A stretch of 51,128 bases of DNA from an uncultured Oscillospiraceae bacterium (lineage in GTDB: Bacteria > Bacillota > Clostridia > Oscillospirales > Oscillospiraceae), in NCBI GenBank assembly GCA_944387075.1, contig CALXDO010000018.1, positions 1 to 51,128 on the forward strand, read 5' to 3'. Positions 43,208 through 50,360 of this stretch are shown here, piece after piece. Numbering within the stretch: the first letter of the stretch is position 1; every line of letters starts with the position of its first letter. Made by a program: the position numbers and the translations under genes. Under the pieces are notes generated by a model. The model was not told the DNA's origin, searched no databases, and worked only from the letters and a program-made list of their open reading frames with translations.

Positions 43208-44023
43208 ATGATTTTGGGAATTGATGCCGGAACCAGCGCCGTTAAATTGGCCGTTCTGGACGGAGACCATATCTGTACTACCCATTATCAACCCAATTGT
43301 GAGACCAGCGCCCACACACTTCAACTGGCTTTGGAGCGTTCTGGTATTACATCGCTTCCTCTCACCCATGTGTCTGTCACTGGGCTAAACGGCTCCCGCT
43401 GCAGGGCCGACTGCCTGGGACTGCCCCAATGCACCGTGTCTGAACTGGATGCCATCGGCTGTGCCGGTTGTTTTCTAACCGGAAAGAACGAAGCCCTGGT
43501 GGTCAATATGGGAACCGGAACCACCTTTGTGCTGGCTCAAGGGGGACAATACACACACTTGGGTGGCACTGGCATCGGCGGCGGCACTCTCATGGGCTTG
43601 GGTCGTGGACTGTTGAGGGTTCAAACCCCGGATGAACTGTTCCAGCTGGCCAACCAGGGTGACATCGGGCAGGTAGATCTACGCATTGGAGATCTGTTTG
43701 CAGGCTCTGAAACCCTGGCCCCCACCCTCACTTCCTCCAATCTGGCCAAGGCATCCCCCACCTCTACTCGAGCCGACTGGGCCGCAGGCTTACTGAACCT
43801 GGTTCTGGAGTGTACCGGCACCATGGCCATGCTGGCCTGTAGTTCCCACCCAGTGTCGGATGTGGTGTTGCTGGGTGCTTTGACCCAACTGCCTCAAGCC
43901 CAGGCCCGTTTTCAGGTCTTTACTCAGTTTTACTCCCCCAACTACCTCATCGCCCCCCATGCCGATTGCGCCACTGCCATCGGCACAGCCCTGCTGGCAA
44001 AGGAGAATCACACATGGATTTGA
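43208..44023 (+). CDS. coaW: type II pantothenate kinase
   Basis: Phosphorylates pantothenate, the first step to CoA. The 271-aa protein fits the staphylococcal/eukaryotic type II family of the ASKHA fold: G-I-D-A-G-T-S-A-V-K (ATP phosphate motif with Asp, about 4-13), E-L-D-A-I (probable catalytic Glu, about 79-83), V-V-N-M-G-T-G-T-T (about 98-106) and L-G-G-T-G-I-G-G-G-T (about 118-127). A residue usually Arg just before that last loop is His here. GGAGG precedes the ATG and the gene overlaps rsmA by 10 bp. It may supply the activity that the CoaX-like protein at 5589 has lost. Confidence 0.88.
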   Translation: MILGIDAGTSAVKLAVLDGDHICTTHYQPNCETSAHTLQLALERSGITSLPLTHVSVTGLNGSRCRADCLGLPQCTVSELDAIGCAGCFLTGKNEALVVNMGTGTTFVLAQGGQYTHLGGTGIGGGTLMGLGRGLLRVQTPDELFQLANQGDIGQVDLRIGDLFAGSETLAPTLTSSNLAKASPTSTRADWAAGLLNLVLECTGTMAMLACSSHPVSDVVLLGALTQLPQAQARFQVFTQFYSPNYLIAPHADCATAIGTALLAKENHTWI

Positions 44024-44871
44024 CCAACTTATCTGACATCAAAGCTCTGCTGGGGCGACATGGATTTCACTTTTCCAAGTCCATGGGCCAGAACTTTCTC
44101 ATCGAGGACTGGGTGCCTCGGGACATCGCCCACAGTGCCCATCTGGACCATACCTGTGGTGTTTTGGAGATTGGCCCTGGCATAGGCCCCCTCACCGTGC
44201 AGCTGGCTCAACAGGCTTCCAAAGTGGTTTCTGTAGAACTAGACCGCTCTCTGCTCCCCATTTTGGCAGAAACCGTGGGGGAATATGGTAACGTGGAAAT
44301 TGTCCCTGGTGACGTGATGAAACTGAACCTTCCTGAGCTGGTGGCTGAGAAATTTCAGGGCCTGACCCCTATGGCCTGCGCTAATCTTCCCTACAACATT
44401 ACCACTCCCGTCATCATCCTTTTGCTGGAAAGCGGCTGTTTCCGACGGGTGACCGTGATGATTCAGCGAGAAGTGGCCAAGCGCATCTGCGCCCATCCTG
44501 GCACCTCGGATTTCGGAGCCTTTTCCTTGTTCTGCCAGTACCACGCCCGATGCGAATATCTCTTTGAGGTGCCGGCACAGTGCTTTATCCCCGCGCCAAA
44601 GGTCACCTCTGCGGTGATCGGCATGACCCTGCGGGACACTCCCCCTGTGGACTGTCCTCCCAAGCAGCTGTTCTCTGTCATTCGTGCCTCCTTTGCCCAG
44701 CGGAGAAAGACCCTGCTCAACGCCCTCTCCTCTGCCTATGGCAGTCAGCTGTCCAAGGATCAGATTCGGGAGATTCTCACCCAGTGCAGCTTCACTGAAA
44801 CTGTGCGAGGTGAACAGCTGGGCCTGGAGGAGTTCTCCCGCCTGGCCCAAACCCTGTACAACCATATGTGA
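44014..44871 (+). CDS. rsmA: 16S rRNA dimethyladenosine transferase RsmA
   Basis: KsgA/RsmA dimethylates A1518 and A1519 of 16S rRNA. The 285-aa protein has S-K-S-M-G-Q-N-F-L near the start, the SAM motif L-E-I-G-P-G-I-G-P-L-T (about 54), and the catalytic N-L-P-Y-N (about 128). The ATG at 44014 follows AAAGGAG. It overlaps the pantothenate kinase gene and ends at a clear terminator. Confidence 0.97.
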   Translation: MDLTNLSDIKALLGRHGFHFSKSMGQNFLIEDWVPRDIAHSAHLDHTCGVLEIGPGIGPLTVQLAQQASKVVSVELDRSLLPILAETVGEYGNVEIVPGDVMKLNLPELVAEKFQGLTPMACANLPYNITTPVIILLLESGCFRRVTVMIQREVAKRICAHPGTSDFGAFSLFCQYHARCEYLFEVPAQCFIPAPKVTSAVIGMTLRDTPPVDCPPKQLFSVIRASFAQRRKTLLNALSSAYGSQLSKDQIREILTQCSFTETVRGEQLGLEEFSRLAQTLYNHM

Positions 44872-44874
44872 CCC

Positions 44875-44920
44875 ATGACAGCCCTTTTCGGCGATATACG
44901 CCTGGAAGGGCTGTCATTTT
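44875..44920 (+). terminator. terminator after rsmA
   Basis: Perfect 12-bp arms (ATGACAGCCCTT and complement) with a 19-base loop and a T-tail (TTTT). Confidence 0.82.
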
Positions 44921-44959
44921 CTCAGCCAAGGCATACACTGGGGTGAAGGAGGTAACATC

Positions 44960-45700
44960 ATGCCTATCATTTATCTATCTCCCTCCACCCAGGAGAGTAA
45001 TCTATACGTCAACGGCGGCAGCGAAGAGGAGTGGATGAACCGCCTTGCCGATGCCATGGTTCCATATTTGGATGCCACTGGCATCCAATACACCCGCAAC
45101 ACCCCTGACATGACCGCAGCATCCTCCATCCGCGCTTCCAATACCGGAAATTACGATCTGCATCTGGCCCTGCACTCCAATGCCTCGCCCCCGGGGCAGG
45201 AGGGACAAAACCGTGGTGTGTTGGTTTTTCACTACCCAGGCAGCATTCAGGGAACTCGGGCCGCTACCATCATGGCCGATCAGCTGCGAGAGATCTACCC
45301 GATTCCTGATCTGGTCCGGGTGGAACCCACCACCAGCATCGGGGAAGTTCGTTTAACCAGAGCCCCTTCCGTATTTTTGGAGCTGGGCTATCACGACAAT
45401 TTGGACGATGCCGTGTGGGTACAAAGCAATTTGGACTTGATCGCCCAAACCATTGTGCGGGCCCTGGCTGAGTACTTTAAAATCCCCTTTCTCACCCCCA
45501 AAGCGCCCCGACAAGGTGTGGTGGATGTCAACTGGGGTTACCTCAATATCCGTTCCCGCCCCTCCCTCTCCGCCCCCGTCATCGCCAAAGCCTACGACGG
45601 AGCCACTCTCACCATTCTCAACCAGTGGCAGGACTGGTACCTGGTGTCCTTGGATGGCACCGAAGGATATGCAAGCGCAGACTTTATCACCTTGGTCTGA
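44960..45700 (+). CDS. N-acetylmuramoyl-L-alanine amidase-like protein with SH3 domain
   Basis: A 246-aa protein with an Amidase_3-like domain (about 1-175) and a C-terminal bacterial SH3 domain (about 185-246, with V-N-W-G-Y-L-N-I-R-S-R-P). Features are Y-L-S-P-S-T-Q at the N-terminus, where most amidases have the first zinc His, then L-H-L-A-L-H-S-N-A (zinc His) and F-L-E-L-G-Y-H-D-N (catalytic Glu). It lacks any signal peptide or membrane segment, like phage endolysins, though no phage genes are nearby. It could be released by lysis or act inside a mother cell. GGAGG lies nine bases before the ATG. Confidence 0.85.
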   Translation: MPIIYLSPSTQESNLYVNGGSEEEWMNRLADAMVPYLDATGIQYTRNTPDMTAASSIRASNTGNYDLHLALHSNASPPGQEGQNRGVLVFHYPGSIQGTRAATIMADQLREIYPIPDLVRVEPTTSIGEVRLTRAPSVFLELGYHDNLDDAVWVQSNLDLIAQTIVRALAEYFKIPFLTPKAPRQGVVDVNWGYLNIRSRPSLSAPVIAKAYDGATLTILNQWQDWYLVSLDGTEGYASADFITLV

Positions 45701-46051
45701 ATCCGAACTTCCCCAGCAATTCATTCCTGTGGAACATGTGTGGATTCCCCTTTCCCACCCCCATCAGGCAATGCCTGCTTGGGGCATCTTGCAATCTCTA
45801 AGTTTACGGCAAGATCACCAATTTTCAGAGGGGCCCATGGACTCCATTTGACCTATTCACAATTATTTCAAAATTTCTTCAAAGATTATCCACTCTCCTA
45901 AATTCAGATATGGTATTCTAACATTGTCAGAAATGACAACTCCTCCCTCTCTCTTTTGAAAACCCTGCCCCCTCCATCCGCCCACGATGGAGAGGGCAAC
46001 TTTTATCTCTTCTGGCTACACAAAAAAATGAGAATTTTTTGGATTCAAGGG
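45701..46051 (+). other. gene-poor stretch before the tRNAs
   Basis: From the amidase stop to the tRNA promoter there is no convincing gene. It holds a small 6-bp hairpin with a GAAA loop (45924-45939) and a terminator-like hairpin (45967-46004). A 60-codon frame (45668-45850) overlaps the amidase end but has a poor ribosome binding site. Confidence 0.5.
45967..46004 (+). terminator. terminator-like hairpin
   Basis: Arms GCCCCCTCCATC and GATGGAGAGGGC pair over 12 bp with one mismatch, loop seven bases, followed after two bases by CTTTT. It lies 267 bp past the amidase stop, so it may end a long 3' tail or an unrecognised small RNA. Confidence 0.5.
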
Positions 46052-46080
46052 TTGACATATATGATTCTCCGTGTTAGAAT
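46052..46080 (+). promoter_or_regulatory. strong sigma-A promoter of the tRNA pair
   Basis: TTGACA (46052-46057), 17 bp, TAGAAT (46075-46080), about 47 bp before the tRNA-Thr. Confidence 0.85.
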
Positions 46081-46127
46081 AAACAAGCTTTTGAGCCTCG
46101 CCTCTGCCAAAAAGGCACGACAGGAAT

Positions 46128-46203
46128 GCTGGTGTAGCTCAGTTGGTAGAGCAGCTGATTCGTAATCAGCAGGTCGCGTGTTCAAGTCACGTCACCAGCT
46201 CCA
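46128..46203 (+). tRNA. tRNA-Thr (anticodon CGT)
   Basis: A complete cloverleaf: seven-base acceptor stem GCTGGTG/CACCAGC, D-arm, anticodon stem GCTGA/TCAGC with loop TTCGTAA (anticodon CGT at 46161-46163), T-arm with TTCAAGT and an encoded CCA. It reads ACG threonine codons. Confidence 0.96.
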
Positions 46204-46214
46204 TAAGTCAATTT

Positions 46215-46291
46215 GCGGCTGTAGCTCAGCTGGATAGAGTGTTTGGCTACGAACCAAAAGGTCGGGGGTTCGAATCCCTCCAGCCGTACCA
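46215..46291 (+). tRNA. tRNA-Arg (anticodon ACG)
   Basis: Cloverleaf with anticodon stem TTTGG/CCAAA and loop CTACGAA (anticodon ACG at 46249-46251), T-loop TTCGAAT and encoded CCA. The first acceptor pair is G1:U72, and the D- and T-stems also hold G:U pairs. ACG is normally deaminated to ICG and reads CGU/CGC/CGA. It lies 11 bases after tRNA-Thr. Confidence 0.95.
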
Positions 46292-46327
46292 AAAGAAAGA
46301 CACGCGTTCAGCGTGTCTTTCTTTTTT
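46291..46327 (+). terminator. terminator of the tRNA pair
   Basis: Arms AAAAGAAAGACACGC and complement (15 bp, perfect), a five-base loop, and a T-run (TTTTTT). Confidence 0.9.
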
Positions 46328-46347
46328 CCCATGCAACATTTTTAGAA

Positions 46348-46376
46348 TTGCGTACACGGTCTATTTCAGGTATAAT
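46348..46376 (+). promoter_or_regulatory. sigma-A promoter of the pyrCFKD operon
   Basis: TTGCGT (46348-46353), 17 bp, TATAAT (46371-46376), 45 bp before the pyrC start. The leader is too short for a PyrR-type attenuator. Confidence 0.75.
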
Positions 46377-46421
46377 AGATCGAATATACAAACGCTACGT
46401 GGTTAAGTAGGAGTGATGAAT

Positions 46422-47702
46422 TTGAAATTACTGGTGAAAGGTGGACATGTGGTTGACCCATCCACCGGACTGGATCAAATCTGTGACGTGCTCGTGGATA
46501 ACGGACGCATTGCTGCCGTGGGGGACGCTCTCCCTGCACCAGAAGAGCACTGCACGGTGCTGGATGCCACCGGCTTGGTGGTGGCTCCCGGCCTAGTAGA
46601 TCTCCACATCCATCTAAGAGAACCTGGATTTGAGGATAAAGAGACCATCGCCACTGGCTGTGCCGCTGCAGCCCGGGGCGGCGTCACCACCGTGGTAGCC
46701 ATGCCCAATACCCGCCCTGCCACCGACTGTCCGGAGATGGTCGCACGGGTAAAGGAAAAGGCAGCCTTGACCGGTGTAACCGTCTATCCTGCTGCAGCGG
46801 TTACTGTGGGCCAGAAGGGCGAGGCACTCACCGATTTTCAAGCCCTCTGGCAAGCGGGAGTGCCCGCCTTGACCGACGATGGAGTTCCCATCCAAAACCT
46901 GGCCCTGCTGCGTCAGGCCATGCAGCAGGCACGCACGCTGGGTCTTCCCATTTTGGACCACTGCGAGGATAAGGATTTGGTGCGCAACTACGCCGTCAAC
47001 GAGGGTGTCGTTTCTCAACAGTTGGGCATTCCCGGCCGTCCGGCTATCGCGGAGGAGCTTCAGGTTATGCGGGATGTGATGCTGTCCAAGGACACAGGAG
47101 CTCGGGTGCACATCTGCCATATCTCCACCGCCGGTACCGTAGACATCATCCGCCGTGCCAAGGCCGAGGGCATATCTGTGACCTGTGAAACCTGCCCCCA
47201 ATACTTCACACTCATTGAGGAAGAGATCCTGCGCCAGGGAGCCATGGCTCGAGTCAATCCTCCCCTGCGCACCGCGTCGGACAGGGATGCCATTTTGGAG
47301 GGCTTGAAAGATGGCACCATTGATGCCATTGTCACAGATCACGCCCCCCACTGCGCCTGGGAAAAAGCTCAGCCTCTGGAGCAGGCCCCCAGTGGTATGG
47401 TGGGCCTGGAGACCTCTCTGGGGCTGGCCCTGACCTACCTCTATCACGCTGGACATATGAGTTTGATGGATGTCATCAACCGTATGAGTACCGCTCCCGC
47501 CGCTTTGCTGCGCCTGCCTAAGGGCACGCTGCAAGTGGGCCAGCACGCCGATCTGGTGATCTTCCACCCGGATGAAGTGTGGACGGTGGATCGGGATGCC
47601 TTTGCCTCCAAGGGGCGAAACACCCCCTTCCACGGCTTCCAGCTCCAGGGCAAAGTGAAATATACCATTTCCATGGGTCAGATTATTTATCAGGAGGATT
47701 GA
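46422..47702 (+). CDS. pyrC: dihydroorotase
   Basis: Cyclises carbamoyl-aspartate to dihydroorotate in pyrimidine synthesis. The 426-aa class I enzyme shows D-L-H-I-H-L-R-E-P-G (metal His pair), P-N-T-R-P near residue 90, H-I-C-H-I-S-T-A-G and the C-terminal V-T-D-H-A-P-H. The start is taken as TTG at 46422: AGGAG is eight bases upstream and it gives M-K-L-L-V-K-G-G. An ATG six bases earlier has only two bases after AGGAG. It heads pyrC-pyrF-pyrK-pyrD. Confidence 0.95.
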   Translation: MKLLVKGGHVVDPSTGLDQICDVLVDNGRIAAVGDALPAPEEHCTVLDATGLVVAPGLVDLHIHLREPGFEDKETIATGCAAAARGGVTTVVAMPNTRPATDCPEMVARVKEKAALTGVTVYPAAAVTVGQKGEALTDFQALWQAGVPALTDDGVPIQNLALLRQAMQQARTLGLPILDHCEDKDLVRNYAVNEGVVSQQLGIPGRPAIAEELQVMRDVMLSKDTGARVHICHISTAGTVDIIRRAKAEGISVTCETCPQYFTLIEEEILRQGAMARVNPPLRTASDRDAILEGLKDGTIDAIVTDHAPHCAWEKAQPLEQAPSGMVGLETSLGLALTYLYHAGHMSLMDVINRMSTAPAALLRLPKGTLQVGQHADLVIFHPDEVWTVDRDAFASKGRNTPFHGFQLQGKVKYTISMGQIIYQED

Positions 47703-47705
47703 GCT

Positions 47706-48629
47706 ATGTCATTCGATATTCTGCAGGAAAAAATCCGAGAGAAAGAAAACCCCACTGTGGCTGGTCTGGATGCCCGCGTGGAGTACATCCCCCCTCACAT
47801 TCTGAACAAGTACACTGACCGTCTGGGGGAAACCCTGGAGGCTGCTGCGGAAGCAGTGCGCGAGTTTGACTGTGGCCTCATAGATGCTCTCTATGACGTT
47901 GTTCCTGCTGTGAAGCCCCAGGCCGCCTACTTTGAGATGCTGGGCTGGCGTGGCATGAAGGTAATGGAAGAGGTGATGGCCTATGCCAAGAGCAAGGGAC
48001 TGTATGTGATCGCCGACATTAAGCGCGGTGACATCGGCACCACCGCCACCGCCTACGCCGAAGGCTGGCTGGGTACCACCCAGGTGGGCAGTGCTGCCCT
48101 GCCCGCCTTTGATGCCGACTGCGTGACCCTCAACGGCTACATGGGTTCGGATGCCATCAACCCCTTCCTCAAGGAGTGCGTGGCCCACAACAAGTCTGCC
48201 TTTGTTCTGGCCAAGACCTCTAACCCCTCCTCCGTGGAGCTTCAAGACATGGTGGCCGGAGATCGTCTGGTGTACACCGTTATGGGTGATCTTATTGAGC
48301 GTTGGGGCAAGGACACCGAGGGCTCCTACGGATACCAGGCCCTGGGTGCCGTTGTGGGTGCCACCCATCCCTCTGTGCTCAAAGAGCTGCGTCGCCGTCT
48401 GCCCAAAACCTTCTTTCTGGTTCCCGGCTATGGTGCCCAGGGCGGCACCGCCGAGGACGTGCGCAATGCCTTCGATGAACTGGGCCACGGTGCCATCATC
48501 AATGCCTCTCGCTCCATTATGTGTGCTTGGAAAAAGACCGGAAACGATGGCGTGGACTATCAGGAAGCTGCCCGTGCCGCTGCTGTCCAAATGCGCGAGG
48601 AACTGAAGGAATGCATCACTGTGCGATAA
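47706..48629 (+). CDS. pyrF: orotidine-5'-phosphate decarboxylase (type 2)
   Basis: Makes UMP from OMP. At 307 aa it belongs to the longer, type 2 family. The active-site motif is A-D-I-K-R-G-D-I-G-T-T-A (about 101-112). It begins F-D-I-L-Q-E-K-I and has G-L-D-A-R near residue 20, and V-P-G-Y-G-A-Q-G-G (phosphate loop) at about 240. GGAGG lies eight bases before the ATG. Confidence 0.96.
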   Translation: MSFDILQEKIREKENPTVAGLDARVEYIPPHILNKYTDRLGETLEAAAEAVREFDCGLIDALYDVVPAVKPQAAYFEMLGWRGMKVMEEVMAYAKSKGLYVIADIKRGDIGTTATAYAEGWLGTTQVGSAALPAFDADCVTLNGYMGSDAINPFLKECVAHNKSAFVLAKTSNPSSVELQDMVAGDRLVYTVMGDLIERWGKDTEGSYGYQALGAVVGATHPSVLKELRRRLPKTFFLVPGYGAQGGTAEDVRNAFDELGHGAIINASRSIMCAWKKTGNDGVDYQEAARAAAVQMREELKECITVR

Positions 48630-48651
48630 CTTGCAAGAGAGGGAGAGCAAT

Positions 48652-49422
48652 ATGATTGTTGAACAGAGCTGCACCATCGTGGAAGCCGTCCGGCTTCCCT
48701 CCGGCGGTGTGTCCATGACCTTTCAAAGCCACGGTATGGCTGCCCAGATCACCCGCCCTGGCCAATTCGTCCACATTCGATGTGGCGAAGGGCTGCTTCT
48801 GCGCCGCCCCATCTCCATTTGCAGCTGGTCTGTGGACGGAGACCTGATCCGTATGGTGTTTGAGGCCCGTGGGGAAGGCACCCAGTGGCTGGCCCAGCGT
48901 CAGGTGGGTGAAAACCTGGACGTGCTGGGTCCCTTGGGCCATGGGTTCCAGATGGAGCCCCGGGGCCGCTATCTGCTGGTGGGCGGCGGCATCGGTGTCC
49001 CTCCCATGCTGGGCTGTGCCAAGCACGCCGGGGAGCACAATACCGCCATTCTCGGCTTCCGCTCCGCCTCCAACGCCATGCTGGTGGAGGAGTTTGCCGC
49101 CTGCTGTGAGCAGGTGCGTGTGGCCACCGATGATGGCAGTATGGGCCACCATGGCTTTGTGGACACTCTGGTTCGTGAGGAGTTGGAACGTAATCCCGGC
49201 TACACCGCTGTGTTGGCCTGTGGCCCCAAGCCCATGCTCCACTCGGTGGCCCAGGCAGCAGAGTCCTTCGGCGTTCCCTGCCAAGTCTCCATGGAAGAGC
49301 GCATGGGCTGCGGCGTAGGTGCTTGTCTGGTATGTGCCTGCAAAGGTTCCGACGGACACCAGAAGCATGTGTGTAAAGATGGACCTGTTTTCAACTCCAA
49401 GGAGGTGTCTTGGGATGACTGA
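48652..49422 (+). CDS. pyrK: dihydroorotate dehydrogenase electron-transfer subunit
   Basis: FAD/[2Fe-2S] subunit that passes electrons from DHOD to NAD+. The 256-aa protein has the FAD motif R-R-P-I-S-I (about 50), G-G-G-I-G-V-P-P-M (NAD loop) and a C-terminal iron-sulfur motif G-C-G-V-G-A-C-L-V-C-A-C...C. The ATG at 48652 follows GAGGGAG. It overlaps pyrD by eight bases, which fits a PyrD-PyrK complex. Confidence 0.96.
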   Translation: MIVEQSCTIVEAVRLPSGGVSMTFQSHGMAAQITRPGQFVHIRCGEGLLLRRPISICSWSVDGDLIRMVFEARGEGTQWLAQRQVGENLDVLGPLGHGFQMEPRGRYLLVGGGIGVPPMLGCAKHAGEHNTAILGFRSASNAMLVEEFAACCEQVRVATDDGSMGHHGFVDTLVREELERNPGYTAVLACGPKPMLHSVAQAAESFGVPCQVSMEERMGCGVGACLVCACKGSDGHQKHVCKDGPVFNSKEVSWDD

Positions 49423-50332
49423 ACCCTGCATGAAGGTGAATTTGGCCGGTGTGGAGCTGAAGAACCCCGTGGTGGTAGCCTCCGGCACCTTTGGCTTTGG
49501 CCGTGAGTACGGCCAGTTCTACAACCTGTCCGAGCTGGGCGGCATCTGCGTCAAGGGCCTCACCGCTCAACGCCGGGAGGGCAATCCCGCCCCTCGCATT
49601 GCAGAAACACCCATGGGAATTCTCAACTCTGTGGGCCTCCAAAACCCCGGTGTGGATGCGTTTATTGCTGAGGAGTTACCTTTCCTGCGCCAGTATGACC
49701 TGAAGGTCATTGCTAACATCTCCGGCAACACACCTGAGGAGTATGGGGAAATGTGCGAAAAACTGTCTGCCGCCGGGGTGGACATGATCGAGGTAAATAT
49801 CTCCTGCCCCAACGTCAAGGCCGGCGGTCTGGCCTATGGTACCAAGCCCGAGTTGGCCGCCGAGGTCACACACATGGCTAAGTCCCACTCTACCGTTCCT
49901 GTGATGGTCAAACTCTCCCCCAATGTCACCGACATCACCGAAATTGCCCGAGCCGTGGCGGATTCCGGCGCTGATGCCCTCTCTCTCATCAATACCCTGC
50001 GGGGCATGCGCATTGACATCAACACCCGGCGTCCCATCTTGAAGATGAACACCGGCGGCTTATCCGGTCCCGCTGTGCTCCCAGTAGCGGTGCGCATGGT
50101 TTGGGAAGTGGCCCAAGCGGTAAAACTGCCTATCTTAGGCATGGGCGGTGTGTCCTCTGCCTCCGACGCTGCTCAGCTGATGCTGGCTGGTGCCCATGCC
50201 GTTGCCGTAGGCACCGCCTGCTTTGTTGATCCCTTTGCTCCCGTGAAGGTTCGGGACGGCCTGAAAGAATTGGCCCGCAACCAAGGTTTGGATTCCATCG
50301 CCCAACTCACCGGCGGTGTGCGCCCCTGGTAA
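49415..50332 (+). CDS. pyrD: dihydroorotate dehydrogenase, class 1B catalytic subunit
   Basis: Oxidises dihydroorotate to orotate with FMN. The 305-aa protein shows N-P-V-V-V-A-S-G-T-F-G-F-G, K-G-L-T, N-S-V-G-L-Q-N-P-G and the catalytic Cys in N-I-S-C-P-N-V-K-A-G-G. G-M-G-G-V-S-S-A-S-D-A (FMN phosphate) lies near the end. The Cys base and the neighbouring pyrK mark class 1B. GGAGG lies nine bases before the ATG. Confidence 0.97.
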   Translation: MTEPCMKVNLAGVELKNPVVVASGTFGFGREYGQFYNLSELGGICVKGLTAQRREGNPAPRIAETPMGILNSVGLQNPGVDAFIAEELPFLRQYDLKVIANISGNTPEEYGEMCEKLSAAGVDMIEVNISCPNVKAGGLAYGTKPELAAEVTHMAKSHSTVPVMVKLSPNVTDITEIARAVADSGADALSLINTLRGMRIDINTRRPILKMNTGGLSGPAVLPVAVRMVWEVAQAVKLPILGMGGVSSASDAAQLMLAGAHAVAVGTACFVDPFAPVKVRDGLKELARNQGLDSIAQLTGGVRPW

Positions 50333-50360
50333 ACGCCCCACGAAAGAAGAGAAGAACGTC

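Noticed and set aside
45668-45850. 60-codon frame overlapping the end of the amidase gene
   Set aside because: Weak ribosome binding site, no recognisable motif, and it starts inside another gene. Not excluded but not supportable.
46377-46421. PyrR-binding attenuator before pyrC
   Set aside because: The leader is only about 40 bases, with no anti-terminator or terminator hairpins.
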